From contig JAHEBQ010000016.1 of assembly GCA_024642205.1 (NCBI GenBank), positions 1 through 64,000 of the forward strand: DNA of 64,000 nucleotides. Reading direction: 5' to 3'. Numbering within the stretch: position 1 is the first letter of the stretch; each line of letters starts with the position of its first letter. This DNA is from Planctomycetaceae bacterium. GTDB taxonomy: Bacteria; Planctomycetota; Planctomycetia; Pirellulales; Pirellulaceae. The notes below the pieces were generated by a model. It was not told the origin of the DNA. It worked only from the letters and a program-made list of their open reading frames with translations, and made no database searches. Positions 35,658-45,281 of this stretch are shown one piece after another. A program made the position numbers and the translations under genes.

Positions 35658-35699
35658 GGCACCGCCAAAAATTTCGAATCGAGTCAAATGAGGGGAGCT
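35658..35699 (+). repeat. Dispersed repeat, copy B (diverged)
   Basis: It matches copy A (5161-5203) at GGCACCGCC.. and exactly at TCAAATGAGGGGAGCT (35684-35699), with several differences in the middle. It ends 21 bp before the left end of the degenerate IS. Confidence 0.6.
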
Positions 35700-35720
35700 G
35701 ACGCATGCGCTCACAGTTCC

Positions 35721-36357
35721 TGGCAAGGTGCTGAAAAAGTCTCGGATTTGTTACTTTACCAACCTCAAATCACGGAAATGAGAATGCGCGATCGAGAAAA
35801 CAATCAGAGTCAGATTTTTTCACGATCGTTGCAGAATCCCGGATTCGATCGGATCATCAACTTCGCGATTGAAACACGGGTCGATGGAATACTGTCGACG
35901 ATGGACGATTTTTTTCATCGGCGCATAGCAAGTTTGGCGGTCCAAGCGTCCCGCCAGAATGATTGTTGAAGGCTCTTTTATTGAGGGCGCTTGATTCCGT
36001 CGGTAGCACACGACAACTGGCCGAGAATCGCAATGGTTCAATGGCTGAGGCAAGGGACGCCGAGGCCAACGCGATAGCGGAATACGAAGCGGAACATGAA
36101 ATGGCAGGTTGTTTCAAGTCTGAGCATGGCGATTCTCCAACGACCCTGGGTGCCGACAAAGGCTACGACAACGATCCGATTCTGATCGAACCGGAAGCAA
36201 GGAAACTCGTGCTGCACATTTCGATGACCAGCGAGGATCCGACCGAAAAGTAAGCCGATCATGCTGGCTAAAAGACTAAATCAACAACTGATTCTTGAAA
36301 AACACATTTGAAAATCGCTACGATCATCCAGTTACCGACTTTTTCAGCGTCCTGCCA
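35721..36357. mobile_element. Degenerate IS (IS5/IS1182-like) with inverted ends
   Basis: Left end TGGCAAGGTGCTGAAAAAGT (35721-35740) and the reverse complement of the right end, TGGCAGGACGCTGAAAAAGT (36357-36338), match with three differences over 20 bases. The 637-bp interior carries a transposase fragment of the DDE IS5/IS1182 type. The element is too short to encode a full transposase, so it is an internally deleted, non-autonomous copy. Confidence 0.78.
35963..36253 (+). pseudogene. Transposase fragment (DDE, IS5/IS1182-like)
   Basis: The 96-aa frame contains LAENRNGSMAEARDAEANAI and TTLGADKGYD. These fit the LxENRNGLxVxA..AxG.AE and TLGADKGYD signatures near the second catalytic Asp of this transposase group. 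Neither the N-terminal domain nor the final Glu region is present. Confidence 0.75.
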
Positions 36358-36588
36358 GTGGTTAAAACTGGATTGACGAGCTTTTTTTATGTTCCGACAG
36401 CTCCCAGCCCGGAATCTAGGTTTCGAATTGCATGATCTCCAAGTGACCGCTTGGTAGATCGTCATCTTCCTGGTGAACGTCAATGGCGGCGATGTAATCA
36501 GGATTTCCTGGCCTGCCGGATGACTCAAATGGACTGTCGGTTACTAGAGTCAAATGCACCCCCAAACTTGATTCCCGACGAGAGATTC

Positions 36589-38604
36589 ATGCCCAATCCG
36601 ACCAGCCGTCAACGCTTTCGAGATTATCTTGACGAGATTGCAGAGCGTCGAACGCAGGAGCAGGGTTCCCACGACCAGAAAACCGGAGGTGCTGCACGTC
36701 AACGCTCGTTTTGGCAACTCTTGAGCCAGTTTTGGGGGCTGCTGGCAGGACATCGCGGCAAGGTCATCTTTGCGCTTTGCACGCTCACAATCTCGACGTT
36801 GTTGGGATTGATACCACCAGCAGGTACGAAATTCGCTATCGATTACGTCCTGACCGAACCGCCGCTACCAATTCCGACTGGGTTGTCAGCGTTCCTTCCC
36901 GAGCTGTCGAGGATGGGTTTGCTGTGGTTGATCGCCGGTTGCGTCGCGACCATAACCGTTGTGCGCACGCTGGTTCATTTGTGGGGTCGCTGGTACGCAA
37001 CCAAAGCAGTAAACCGGGTGCAAGCTGACATCCGCCGGCGTGTTTTTGAGCATTCGTTGGGTTTACCGTTACATCGAGTCCAGGAGCTTAAGAGCGGTGG
37101 CGCCACGAGTCTGATTCGCGAGGATGCCGGCGGTGTCGCGGATCTGATTTTCAACATGTTGTATAACCCATGGCAAGCGATCATCCAGTTACTCGGCAGC
37201 CTGGCGGTGCTGGTACTGGTGGATTGGCGGCTCATGCTGGGCGGCCTGATGCTGTTGCCGGCCGTATGGATCACACACCGCACCTGGATCCGACGGGTTC
37301 GTCCACTATACAAGGACATCCGCGGAAGAAGGCAGCAAATTGATGCCTCGACGACCGAGACGTTCGGGGGTATCCGTGTCGTTCGCACGTTCGCCCGCAA
37401 CCGCAGCGAAAAAGGTCGCTTTACCCGCAACACGCATGTGCTGGCCAGGCAACAGCTCATGGTGTGGTGGGCGACAAGGGGCATCGAAGTTATCTGGGAT
37501 GTGCTGATTCCATTGGCCTCCACAGGATTGTTGCTTTACGGCGGTTGGCAGATTCTCCACGCGCAGCTGACCTTGGGCGACCTCATGATGTTCCTCGTCT
37601 ATCTGACCATGCTGTTGGGACCCATTGCTTCGATTGCCTCCAGTTCGATGGCGTTTCAGAACAACCTCGCGGGTCTGGATCGGGTGTTGGATCTGATGCA
37701 GGAAAGTCTGGAGAGTGTCGGGAATCCGGGCGCCCGCCCGGTCACGCCTGAAACGGCGCGGGGTGAAATTATGTTTGAAGACGTTTCGTTCCAATACCCG
37801 AATTCCGAGCAAATCGTGCTTGAGGGCATTTCATTCCAGATACCGGCGGGGTCCACTGTGGCCCTGGTGGGACGCAGCGGCGCGGGCAAAACGACGCTCT
37901 GCAATCTGGTGGCCCGGTTCTATGAGCCAACCGCAGGTACGATTCAGCTGGATGGCCAAAGTGTCCGCGATATCGAATTGGAATCGTACCGAAAACTCCT
38001 GGGAGTTGTGGAACAAGATGTCTTTCTGTTCGACGGAACGATCCGTGAGAATATCGCGTACGGTCGCCATGGCGCAACGGAACCGGAGATCCTTGACGCC
38101 GCGGAAGCGGCCGCGGCGAGAGAATTTGTTGAGCAGCTGCCGCAAGGCTTCGACACCCTGATCGGAGAACGCGGTGTCAAGCTTAGCGGAGGGCAACGTC
38201 AGCGTCTGGCGATCGCCCGAGCCATTCTGGCCAATCCCCGTATCTTGATTCTGGACGAAGCCACCAGCAATCTGGATAGCGAAAGCGAGCGGCTGATTCA
38301 GCGCAGTCTGAAACGATTGCTGACGGGTCGTACCGCGTTTGTCATCGCTCATCGTCTGAGCACGATTACACATGCGGACCTGATCCTGGTGCTCGATAAG
38401 GGTCGAATTGCCGAGCGAGGAACGCATCAAGCCCTCATCAATCAAGGTGGGCTGTATCAGAGAATGGTGGTTTTACAGACGGAAGATATCGGCACCACTT
38501 CAGATCCGCCTGAACCCGGCCCAGATCCTGGTGGACTCGGTGCCACAGATGAAAAAAAAGGGGCGTCTCCAAGTGGGGGCGGATACGGACGTCGTGGTGT
38601 TTGA
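36589..38604 (+). CDS. ABC exporter, fused membrane and ATPase domains (MsbA-like)
   Basis: 671 aa from the ATG at 36589 (MPNPTSRQRFRDYL); an earlier in-frame start at 36451 is unsupported. The membrane domain (about 40-380) has six helices. The ATPase domain shows Walker A GRSGAGKTT (about 427-435), signature LSGGQRQRLAIARAI (about 531) and Walker B ILILDEATSNLD (about 552). It acts as a homodimer or half of a heterodimer exporting lipid, peptide or drug; the substrate is not readable. The last 30 or so residues (PPEPGPDPGGLGATDEKKGA..) are unlike the family and overlap a relic of an amidohydrolase in another frame, so the native tail may have been replaced. Confidence 0.9.
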   Translation: MPNPTSRQRFRDYLDEIAERRTQEQGSHDQKTGGAARQRSFWQLLSQFWGLLAGHRGKVIFALCTLTISTLLGLIPPAGTKFAIDYVLTEPPLPIPTGLSAFLPELSRMGLLWLIAGCVATITVVRTLVHLWGRWYATKAVNRVQADIRRRVFEHSLGLPLHRVQELKSGGATSLIREDAGGVADLIFNMLYNPWQAIIQLLGSLAVLVLVDWRLMLGGLMLLPAVWITHRTWIRRVRPLYKDIRGRRQQIDASTTETFGGIRVVRTFARNRSEKGRFTRNTHVLARQQLMVWWATRGIEVIWDVLIPLASTGLLLYGGWQILHAQLTLGDLMMFLVYLTMLLGPIASIASSSMAFQNNLAGLDRVLDLMQESLESVGNPGARPVTPETARGEIMFEDVSFQYPNSEQIVLEGISFQIPAGSTVALVGRSGAGKTTLCNLVARFYEPTAGTIQLDGQSVRDIELESYRKLLGVVEQDVFLFDGTIRENIAYGRHGATEPEILDAAEAAAAREFVEQLPQGFDTLIGERGVKLSGGQRQRLAIARAILANPRILILDEATSNLDSESERLIQRSLKRLLTGRTAFVIAHRLSTITHADLILVLDKGRIAERGTHQALINQGGLYQRMVVLQTEDIGTTSDPPEPGPDPGGLGATDEKKGASPSGGGYGRRGV

Positions 38605-38746
38605 TCTTGAGACGATCCTTGACTATGGCACCTGCCTGGAACCGGCCAAACTTTCCGCCAGCTTCCGGCATTTGACGGTCAACGGAACTACGATCATCGA
38701 CGAATGCAAACGCCAGGGAGCTGCTCTGCCGGGTCAGCCAAAACAA
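38549..38746 (+). pseudogene. C-terminal remnant of an amidohydrolase (D-aminoacylase/dihydroorotase-like)
   Basis: The frame reads KGRLQVGADTDVVVFDLETI, then LSASFRHLTVNGTTIIDECK and GAALPGQP. This is the tail of metal-dependent amidohydrolases such as N-acyl-D-amino-acid deacylase (G.L..GADADVVVFD..T, ..V.VNG..V, G.LPG). The catalytic barrel is absent. It overlaps the last 56 bp of the ABC exporter gene in a different frame. Confidence 0.75.
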
Positions 38747-38946
38747 CCGCAAATCGTCAAAAAACAGAACGTGCCGGTTTGCCAACCCTTGGCGATCCCG
38801 CCTGGTGAAAACTCAGCCGAGACCCCGGTCCTGGTCTCGCTGCACCAATTCGCAGTCCATTCCTGTCTCTGACGCAGATAGACGCGATTTACACTGGAAT
38901 CGCAACGTGGTGGAAATCGCACAGCAACATCTCGCCTTCCCCGGAC

Positions 38947-38976
38947 GGCACCGCCAGAAAGTTCCGAAACGTGTCA
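38947..38976 (+). repeat. Dispersed repeat, copy C
   Basis: Thirty bases identical to 5161-5190 (GGCACCGCCAGAAAGTTCCG...). The similarity stops after GTGTCA. It lies in the gap between the amidohydrolase relic and arsR. Confidence 0.75.
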
Positions 38977-39039
38977 CGCGAACGGAATCGGTTCGTTGTA
39001 CGGGCCAGGGTCGTCATTGACAAAAAACGCGGACCAGCC

Positions 39040-39057
39040 TATCGTTAATCGACGATA
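39040..39057. promoter_or_regulatory. Candidate ArsR operator upstream of arsR
   Basis: TATCGT (39040-39045), 6-bp spacer, ACGATA (39052-39057): perfect inverted repeat 47 bp before the arsR start. The core ATCGACGATA recurs in the arsR-arsD gap. Confidence 0.6.
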
Positions 39058-39103
39058 TACAATTTAGCGGCAGGCCGCAATTCAATTTTGAAGGCGCGAA
39101 ACG

Positions 39104-39439
39104 ATGGTTAGGGCGAAAGCAGATTCTCAAAAGTGCGGCACGACAGACGAGAAGCTTGCTTTGCCCGACGTCGCCTGGGCCGAAGACTTGGCCAAGCTCA
39201 GTTGGGCTTTGGCGCATCCAGCTCGAGTGCGCATTGTGCGGTTGTTACTGGACCGCATGTCCTGCATGTGCGGAGAGATCGTGGAAGAGATGCCTTTGGC
39301 CCAATCCACTGTTTCTCAACATTTAAAGATCTTAAAAGAGACTGGACTTGTGCAAGGCGAGGTCGATGGGCCGAAGGTTTGCTACTGCATTCATAAGTCT
39401 GCGATGGCGAAACTCAAAAAACTGATTGCCGAACTGTAG
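39104..39439 (+). CDS. arsR: ArsR-family arsenite-responsive repressor
   Basis: 111 aa, winged helix of the ArsR/SmtB family ([33 protein letters not shown]). The metalloid site on helix alpha-3 is present as Cys54-x-Cys56 in [12 protein letters not shown], the position of the CxC in classical ArsR; further cysteines (VCYC, about 97-99) may contribute. Binding of As(III) or Sb(III) would release the repressor from DNA. It is the first gene of arsR-arsD-arsA on the plus strand. Confidence 0.92.
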   Translation: MVRAKADSQKCGTTDEKLALPDVAWAEDLAKLSWALAHPARVRIVRLLLDRMSCMCGEIVEEMPLAQSTVSQHLKILKETGLVQGEVDGPKVCYCIHKSAMAKLKKLIAEL

Positions 39440-39499
39440 CTCACAAGGCCGAGTACAAAACTGCCTGAAATCAAGAAAGTAAACGGATCACCTGCGACC

Positions 39500-39522
39500 A
39501 TCGCATATCGACGATACGCGAT
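39500..39522. promoter_or_regulatory. 23-bp near-perfect palindrome, candidate second ArsR operator
   Basis: ATCGCATATCG (39500-39510), A, CGATACGCGAT (39512-39522): 11-bp arms with one mismatch. Its core TATCGACGATA shares ATCGACGATA with the site upstream of arsR. Its place in the 322-bp arsR-arsD gap suggests arsDA has its own promoter. Confidence 0.6.
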
Positions 39523-39761
39523 AACCGACAGAGGAGCAAAGCCTGAACGAAAGAGCGATCACTGATGACGAGCGAGAGCAACACGCCGGCATCGCAAATG
39601 CCGAACGTTCCAATGACCCTTCCCCCGGTCGCATCGGCGATCGGATCCCCGCAAGACGACCTGAATCAATTGCCCGCCGCAGCCAACATGGGACGGCCAT
39701 GCGACAACCCATTAACGCGTTTGAGATGTTCAACATTTTGCCAATCTCCGAGGAGAGAGCT

Positions 39762-40130
39762 ATGAAAACCGTTCAAGTATATGACAAACCGATGTGCTGT
39801 TCGACTGGCGTCTGTGGTCCTGATGTCGATCCCGTACTGCCACAATTCGCAGCGGATCTCGACTGGCTCAAGAGCCAAGGCCATCAAGTTGAGCGGTACA
39901 ACTTGGCCCAGCAACCTCAAGCGTTCATTGAGAACAAGTCGATCCACCAAGTGTTAAGTACTGAGGGAACAGATTCACTACCGGTGGTCGTCATCGATGG
40001 AGAAATCATGAGCCGCAAGGTTTATCCCTCGCGCGATACGCTTGCAGTCTGGGTCACCGGTACACCGGCGAAACAAGTGCTGCCAGTTGCCAAAGCAGGC
40101 GGTGGATGTTGTGGCACCAGCGGCGGCTAG
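39762..40130 (+). CDS. arsD: ArsD, arsenite metallochaperone
   Basis: 122 aa from the ATG at 39762, preceded by GAGGAGAGAG. Thioredoxin-like fold. Cys12, Cys13 and Cys18 (MCCSTGVCG) are exactly the arsenite-binding triad of ArsD, and a C-terminal Cys pair (GGGCCGTSGG) is present as in other ArsD proteins. It hands As(III) to ArsA, encoded 53 bp downstream. LPVVVIDGEIMSRKVYPS is also typical. A longer in-frame start at 39699 lacks a ribosome-binding site. Confidence 0.95.
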   Translation: MKTVQVYDKPMCCSTGVCGPDVDPVLPQFAADLDWLKSQGHQVERYNLAQQPQAFIENKSIHQVLSTEGTDSLPVVVIDGEIMSRKVYPSRDTLAVWVTGTPAKQVLPVAKAGGGCCGTSGG

Positions 40131-40183
40131 TCGCTGGTTTCACTTGTTTTAATCTACCGTTTGTCCCACGGGGAACTTGATTC

Positions 40184-41992
40184 TTGGAATTCTTAAATCA
40201 CCCGACTCGCAACCTGTTCTTCACGGGCAAAGGCGGCGTCGGCAAAACTTCGATTGCTTGTGCGACAGCAGTCCGACTGGCTGATGAAGGCAAAAAGGTC
40301 CTGCTCGTCTCCACAGATCCTGCATCCAATCTCGATGAGGTTATGGGATTCGCTCTAGGAAACCACCCCACGGCGATCCCAGCCATATCTACTTTGTTTG
40401 CCATGAATCTCGATCCCGAAATGTCGGCGGCCGAGTATCGCGAACGGATGGTTGGCCCTTATCGCGGTTTGCTGCCAGAGGCAGCGGTGAAAAGCATGGA
40501 GGAGCAATTCTCGGGTTCCTGCACGCTTGAGATAGCGGCCTTCGACGAGTTCTCACGATTGCTGGGCGATCCAAAAGCCACCGTTGAGTTCGATCATGTG
40601 ATCTTCGATACAGCTCCAACGGGTCACACTCTCCGATTGCTATCTCTGCCATCGGCTTGGGATGGCTTCATGGAGCAGAATACAACGGGGACCAGTTGCC
40701 TGGGGCCGCTCTCAGGTTTGCAGGACCAACAGAAGCTATATCAAGAATCAGTGAAAATTCTCGGCGATTCGTCGGTGACAACGCTCGTATTAGTCGCTCG
40801 TGCTGAAGCCAGTGCGCTACGTGAGGCGGCGCGAACCAGCGACGAACTGGCTGAACTGGGTGTTCGCAACCAGCATCTTGTCGTAAATGGTGTATTTCAA
40901 GCGATCGACGCGGAAGATCCTTATGCGGTAGCGTTGGAACAACGAGGATCGGCTGCAATGGCCGCGATACCAGAAGGCTTAAAAAACATTCCGCAAACCA
41001 TGGTTCCGCTCAGCCCCGATGGAATCCTTGGCGTCGATTCTCTTCGTCGCCTGGGACAAGTTGATTCCGACTTGGCTTACGTTTCATCAGAGAAAAGCAC
41101 CGAGCGAGTCGAGGGCTTGCCGTTGCTTTCGGAGCTGATCGATGACCTGGTGGCTCCAGGTCACGGTGTGATTCTCGCAATGGGCAAGGGTGGCGTTGGC
41201 AAGACAACCGTTGCCGCCGCAGCGGCGGTGGCGATCGCCGAACGTGGATATGAAGTACATCTATCGACGACAGACCCCGCGGCTCATATCGCCGCAGCGA
41301 TGAACAATGAAAGCTTGCCGACATTGTCAGTGAGTCGCATCGATCCGGAAGTGGAAACAGCCAAATATGCGGCCGAAGTTTTGGAACGAGCCGGAAAGAA
41401 CCTCGACCGGCAAGGCCGAGCATTGTTGGAAGAAGACCTCCGGTCACCGTGCACGGAAGAGATCGCGGTATTCAGGGCGTTTGCAGATGCTGTTGCTGCC
41501 GGCACGAACAAGTTCGTCGTGATCGACACTGCCCCCACCGGTCACACGGTGTTGTTGCTGGATTCTGCACTTGCTTACCACCGTGAAGTGACTCGGCAAT
41601 CAAGTGAACTACCGGACGCTGTCGCAAATCTACTGCCACGCTTACGAGATCCAGACTTTACCCGAGTGCTGATCGTTACCCTCCCCGAAGCGACTCCGGT
41701 GCATGAAGCCGCTGCGCTTCAGCGTGATTTGCAACGTGCAGAGATTGAACCATACGCATGGGTTGTCAACCAAGTGCTAAGCCCACTACCGGTCACCGAT
41801 CCGTTGTTGAAACAGCGACAATTACATGAGCAAAAGTACTTGCGCGAAATCAAAGCAATACAGGCCTGCCGCGTGGCAATCATCCCCTGGCAGATCGATC
41901 CACCAATTGGCCTGAATGAGCTACGCAAGCTCACACATCATCGCTTGCAACATCTCAACCATGAAACGGACCAACATTCTTTCACAAACTGA
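40184..41992 (+). CDS. arsA: ArsA, arsenite-stimulated ATPase (two-domain)
   Basis: 602 aa from a TTG at 40184, with GGGGA about 9 nt upstream. Two homologous halves each have a P-loop GKGGVGKT (15-22 and about 334-341) and the switch DTAPTGHT. The As(III)-binding cysteines are all kept: Cys113, Cys172 and Cys423, at or next to the positions in the classical enzyme. ArsA normally drives the ArsB pump. No arsB, acr3 or arsC is visible downstream; a convergent sulfatase follows at once, so the pump must be elsewhere or missing. Confidence 0.95.
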   Translation: MEFLNHPTRNLFFTGKGGVGKTSIACATAVRLADEGKKVLLVSTDPASNLDEVMGFALGNHPTAIPAISTLFAMNLDPEMSAAEYRERMVGPYRGLLPEAAVKSMEEQFSGSCTLEIAAFDEFSRLLGDPKATVEFDHVIFDTAPTGHTLRLLSLPSAWDGFMEQNTTGTSCLGPLSGLQDQQKLYQESVKILGDSSVTTLVLVARAEASALREAARTSDELAELGVRNQHLVVNGVFQAIDAEDPYAVALEQRGSAAMAAIPEGLKNIPQTMVPLSPDGILGVDSLRRLGQVDSDLAYVSSEKSTERVEGLPLLSELIDDLVAPGHGVILAMGKGGVGKTTVAAAAAVAIAERGYEVHLSTTDPAAHIAAAMNNESLPTLSVSRIDPEVETAKYAAEVLERAGKNLDRQGRALLEEDLRSPCTEEIAVFRAFADAVAAGTNKFVVIDTAPTGHTVLLLDSALAYHREVTRQSSELPDAVANLLPRLRDPDFTRVLIVTLPEATPVHEAAALQRDLQRAEIEPYAWVVNQVLSPLPVTDPLLKQRQLHEQKYLREIKAIQACRVAIIPWQIDPPIGLNELRKLTHHRLQHLNHETDQHSFTN

Positions 41993-42163
41993 CCAGATTT
42001 TCGAATCACTCGCGAAAATCATCATGGCATTGAATCGCACTAGAAACGCGGCCACGAACTCGTTGCCCAGAGCCAGCGCATTGTCTGTCAAACGCGGCAA
42101 CTCGTTTCGATTTCATCCCAGGTCTGTACCGGGAATATCTGGACCTCCAAACTTGGCTTGAGG

Positions 42164-43732
42164 TTATTTCTCATCTTCATCGAGCGGTCTGCTCCCCTCG
42201 AATGGCCCCCACGTCATTCGTTTCAGGTATTCTTTGCCTTGTTGGTAGACCTGGGGATCGTAATCGGGGTTCAGCTTGGGGATGCGAGCGTCGACCCTCT
42301 GGAAGTAGTCCATCATCGCATTGTAAAGATGCGTGTGCTGGACCGGGTGTTTTGCGGCAACATTGTGAACCTCCCCCGTATCGGTCGACAAATCAAAGAG
42401 CATTGCGACGTCCGGACGTTCATAGAAGTGCAGCAATTTGTACGGCCCGGAGACCACTGCTGAATGCGGCATGGTGTTGCGATAGTGCGGGTAGTGAAAG
42501 TAAAGATTGCGATTCAGAAACATGTCATCTGGTTTCTCACCGGCCATGTATCCTGCCAGACTCACGCCGTCGATATCTTTGAGCTGCTGTGGGTTGCCGC
42601 CGGCCCAGTCGACAAAGGTCGGCAGGAAGTCGTAGTTGACGACATTGCCCGTGAAGCTACTTCCCGCCGCGATCCCGGGGCCTTTGACGATCATCGGAAC
42701 GCGAATACCGCCTTGCCAAACCCACCATTTGGTGCCGTGGTGCGGTTGAGTCAGACCGGGCTTGACCTGTAGTTCCTGGTGTCGATAACCGTTGTCCGCC
42801 ACCATGACCACGTAAGTGTTGTCTTCGATGCCTAATTCCTTGATGCGATCCAGCACCGCGCCGATCCTCCCGTCAAGATCCTCACCCATACCAAACCAAA
42901 CCGCAGGATCATCGCCCAGCCTGACCGTGTCTTTTTGTTTGTTATTCCGTTTGTACCATGCTTGCACGAGCGGATGGTTCGCATACTTCTCTCGCGTTGC
43001 CGGCAGGCACTCCTGTCCCGCGTGCATGGCGTAGTGTGAGATCTGCAGGTAGAACGGCTTGCCGGCTTTGACCTGTTCTTCCATGAAACCGATGGCTTTC
43101 TCGGTGACGCTGAACATCAGCTTGGGATCGTTCAAACCCTCGGGCAGTCGTCGCGGCTTCTCTTCACCTTCCTTCAAGTTTGCCTTCAACGTGTTACCGG
43201 GATTGTTGTTCGTATCGCCGTCGTGCAGCACGTAGCCTTCTTCACCGGGATCGCCCCGCATGTGCCACTTGCCGATGTGAGCGCTGACATAGCCAAGCGG
43301 CTTCAATGCTTCGGGGATCGTCACGGCATCTTCGTCGATGGTCATATCGGAGACACAGGGAATGACGGGAAACCCCGGGAACCCTTTTGCGTCGAAGTAA
43401 TCCTGCCCTCGATCGTTCATGTAAACGGTGAAACCACTTCGCGGCGAGGATTTCCCGGTCTGCACGCATACCCGAGACGGAGAACACTGCGGTGAAGCGT
43501 AGGCATTTCGAAACTTCATGCCTTCGCGCGCCAGCCGCTCGACGTTCGGCATCTGCAGGATTGGCATCCGCGAGTTGTCCAGCGAATCGTCCATCGCAAC
43601 CGGCGATCCATTCCATGCCCAGTCGTCAATGAACAGGAGTACGATGTTGGGTTTTTTCCGGGGCCCGTCATCAGCCACGACGAAGCTGCAGCACAGGACA
43701 GACGCGAACGCGATAGCGAGGTAAGTTTTCAT
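42164..43732 (-). CDS. Type I sulfatase, exported
   Basis: 522 aa. The signal peptide (1-20, ending FVVA) precedes [17 protein letters not shown] with the metal-binding Asp36-Asp37. The formylglycine motif is CSPSR (Cys83). Later signatures are [10 protein letters not shown] and [12 protein letters not shown]. The C-terminus holds [20 protein letters not shown]. It is transcribed downstream of another sulfatase (43847-45241) with a 114-bp gap, so the pair may be co-transcribed. Sequence-wise it is not close to the neighbouring sulfatases, so the substrates probably differ. A maturase gene is not in the window. Confidence 0.93.
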   Translation of the reverse strand: MKTYLAIAFASVLCCSFVVADDGPRKKPNIVLLFIDDWAWNGSPVAMDDSLDNSRMPILQMPNVERLAREGMKFRNAYASPQCSPSRVCVQTGKSSPRSGFTVYMNDRGQDYFDAKGFPGFPVIPCVSDMTIDEDAVTIPEALKPLGYVSAHIGKWHMRGDPGEEGYVLHDGDTNNNPGNTLKANLKEGEEKPRRLPEGLNDPKLMFSVTEKAIGFMEEQVKAGKPFYLQISHYAMHAGQECLPATREKYANHPLVQAWYKRNNKQKDTVRLGDDPAVWFGMGEDLDGRIGAVLDRIKELGIEDNTYVVMVADNGYRHQELQVKPGLTQPHHGTKWWVWQGGIRVPMIVKGPGIAAGSSFTGNVVNYDFLPTFVDWAGGNPQQLKDIDGVSLAGYMAGEKPDDMFLNRNLYFHYPHYRNTMPHSAVVSGPYKLLHFYERPDVAMLFDLSTDTGEVHNVAAKHPVQHTHLYNAMMDYFQRVDARIPKLNPDYDPQVYQQGKEYLKRMTWGPFEGSRPLDEDEK

Positions 43733-43846
43733 CTGGTCTCTTTCTTGCCTGGGTGATACATGTCGACTTGCATTGGCCGATCCTTTGGTAAGTCAATGGA
43801 AGGCGTCGCGTTTCCGAATTGCGACGCGTTTTCCGGCCTGGGGTTG

Positions 43847-45241
43847 CTAGTCTTCCGCCTTGCGTTTGCTGTCTCCGGATTTTTCGTACTGCGGAGGCAA
43901 TTCGGCCACCCAAATTCGCAACTTCTTCCGGAGACTCGCGACGACGTCAGGGTTCTTCTCGGCGACGTTGTTGTTTTCGCTGGCGTCAGCCGAAAGATCA
44001 TAGAGTTCGATCTCCTGATCTCGCTTGCGGTTCAGGTGCAGCTTCCAGTCACCGTCGCGGATGGCGGGGGCACTGCCGGTTGAACTGGCTTTCCAGAACA
44101 GCGGTTTGCTGCGCCGTCGAACCGCACCCTGCCAGATGTCGGAAATGTCTTCTCCATCAAGTTGCTGGGGCAGTTCCCGGACATTGGCGATCGCGGACAA
44201 TGTCGGAAGCCAGTCGATGAACGAGCAGACGCTGTCATGATCGACATGTCCTGCTTTCACATGCCCCGGCCAGCGAATGATGAACGGAACACGCGTGCCA
44301 CCTTCGTACTGGGTATGCTTGCCGCCACGAAATTCTCCGGCGTAGCCAAGCATGTTCTTTGAGAATTCTCGAACGCCCTTGTTGGCCAGCATGATCGGGG
44401 CGGGACCGTGATCGCTGGAGAAAACAACAATGGTGTTGTCCCGCAGGCCAAGTTCATCGATCGCAGTCAACACGCGATCCACGTTTCGATCAATCTGGTA
44501 AACGTCGCCGAGGTATTGCCGCATCGATTCGTTGAGTTCACCACCGATTTGAACGCATTCGTCGAACTTGTGCTGCATGGTCGGTGCAAAGTCGCTTCGG
44601 TGGACCGTCACGTCATTGAATTCATCCACCAGACCGTCCGGTGTGTCGACGGGAAAATGTGTCGCGTGTCCCCAGACGTTCACGTAGAACGGTGCGTCTT
44701 TGTTGTGTTTGATGAAATCAATCGCCGCCGAGTACAATTCATCGTCGCGCCCCCCGGACGTGTCTTGACTCTTGCCGATAATCTGCGCGGTATCGATTCC
44801 GTAGGTTCCGTCAGAACTATCAGGGCCGATATGCCATTTGCCGAAGTGCCCGGTCCTGTAGCCCTGCTGCTTCAGAAGTTCGGTAATGGTGACCCGGTCC
44901 CCAAACCCAAAGTCGGCTGCGTACTTCGGAAAGCGGGCAGGAAATCGCCCTGTCATCAGTCCCGTGCGACTCGGATTGCACGTTACGCCCGTCACATAGA
45001 ACTGTGAGTACCGCGTACCTTCTTTTGCAAGCCGATCGATCGCGGGAGTCTTCGCATAGGGGTGCCCATAACACCCAAGGTCGCCGTAACCAAGGTCATC
45101 GGCAAACATGAAAACGATATTCGGCGGACGATCCTCATTGGCCTCAGTGGCGCCAGCGACGTGAATCAGCATCACGTACATGACGATCACTCCGGCCGTT
45201 GCCTGAAACCATGATTGGTTCATTTGTGTTCTGGTTCTCAT
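43847..45241 (-). CDS. Type I sulfatase, exported
   Basis: 464 aa from the ATG at 45241 (MRTRTQMNQS); a GTG four codons earlier and an ATG six codons later are alternatives. A hydrophobic signal (about 12-31, VMYVMLIHVAGA) is followed by NIVFMFADDLGYGDLGCYGH with Asp48-Asp49. The formylglycine motif is CNPSR (Cys88). FSSDHGPAPIMLANKG and the ELYDLSADASENNNVAEKNP tail complete the family plan. A decayed sulfatase C-terminus lies just upstream (45282-45545), so this locus has lost at least one relative. Confidence 0.93.
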   Translation of the reverse strand: MRTRTQMNQSWFQATAGVIVMYVMLIHVAGATEANEDRPPNIVFMFADDLGYGDLGCYGHPYAKTPAIDRLAKEGTRYSQFYVTGVTCNPSRTGLMTGRFPARFPKYAADFGFGDRVTITELLKQQGYRTGHFGKWHIGPDSSDGTYGIDTAQIIGKSQDTSGGRDDELYSAAIDFIKHNKDAPFYVNVWGHATHFPVDTPDGLVDEFNDVTVHRSDFAPTMQHKFDECVQIGGELNESMRQYLGDVYQIDRNVDRVLTAIDELGLRDNTIVVFSSDHGPAPIMLANKGVREFSKNMLGYAGEFRGGKHTQYEGGTRVPFIIRWPGHVKAGHVDHDSVCSFIDWLPTLSAIANVRELPQQLDGEDISDIWQGAVRRRSKPLFWKASSTGSAPAIRDGDWKLHLNRKRDQEIELYDLSADASENNNVAEKNPDVVASLRKKLRIWVAELPPQYEKSGDSKRKAED

Positions 45242-45281
45242 TGGGATGCTCACCGGGTGGGGGTTGATGCCATGGAAACAA

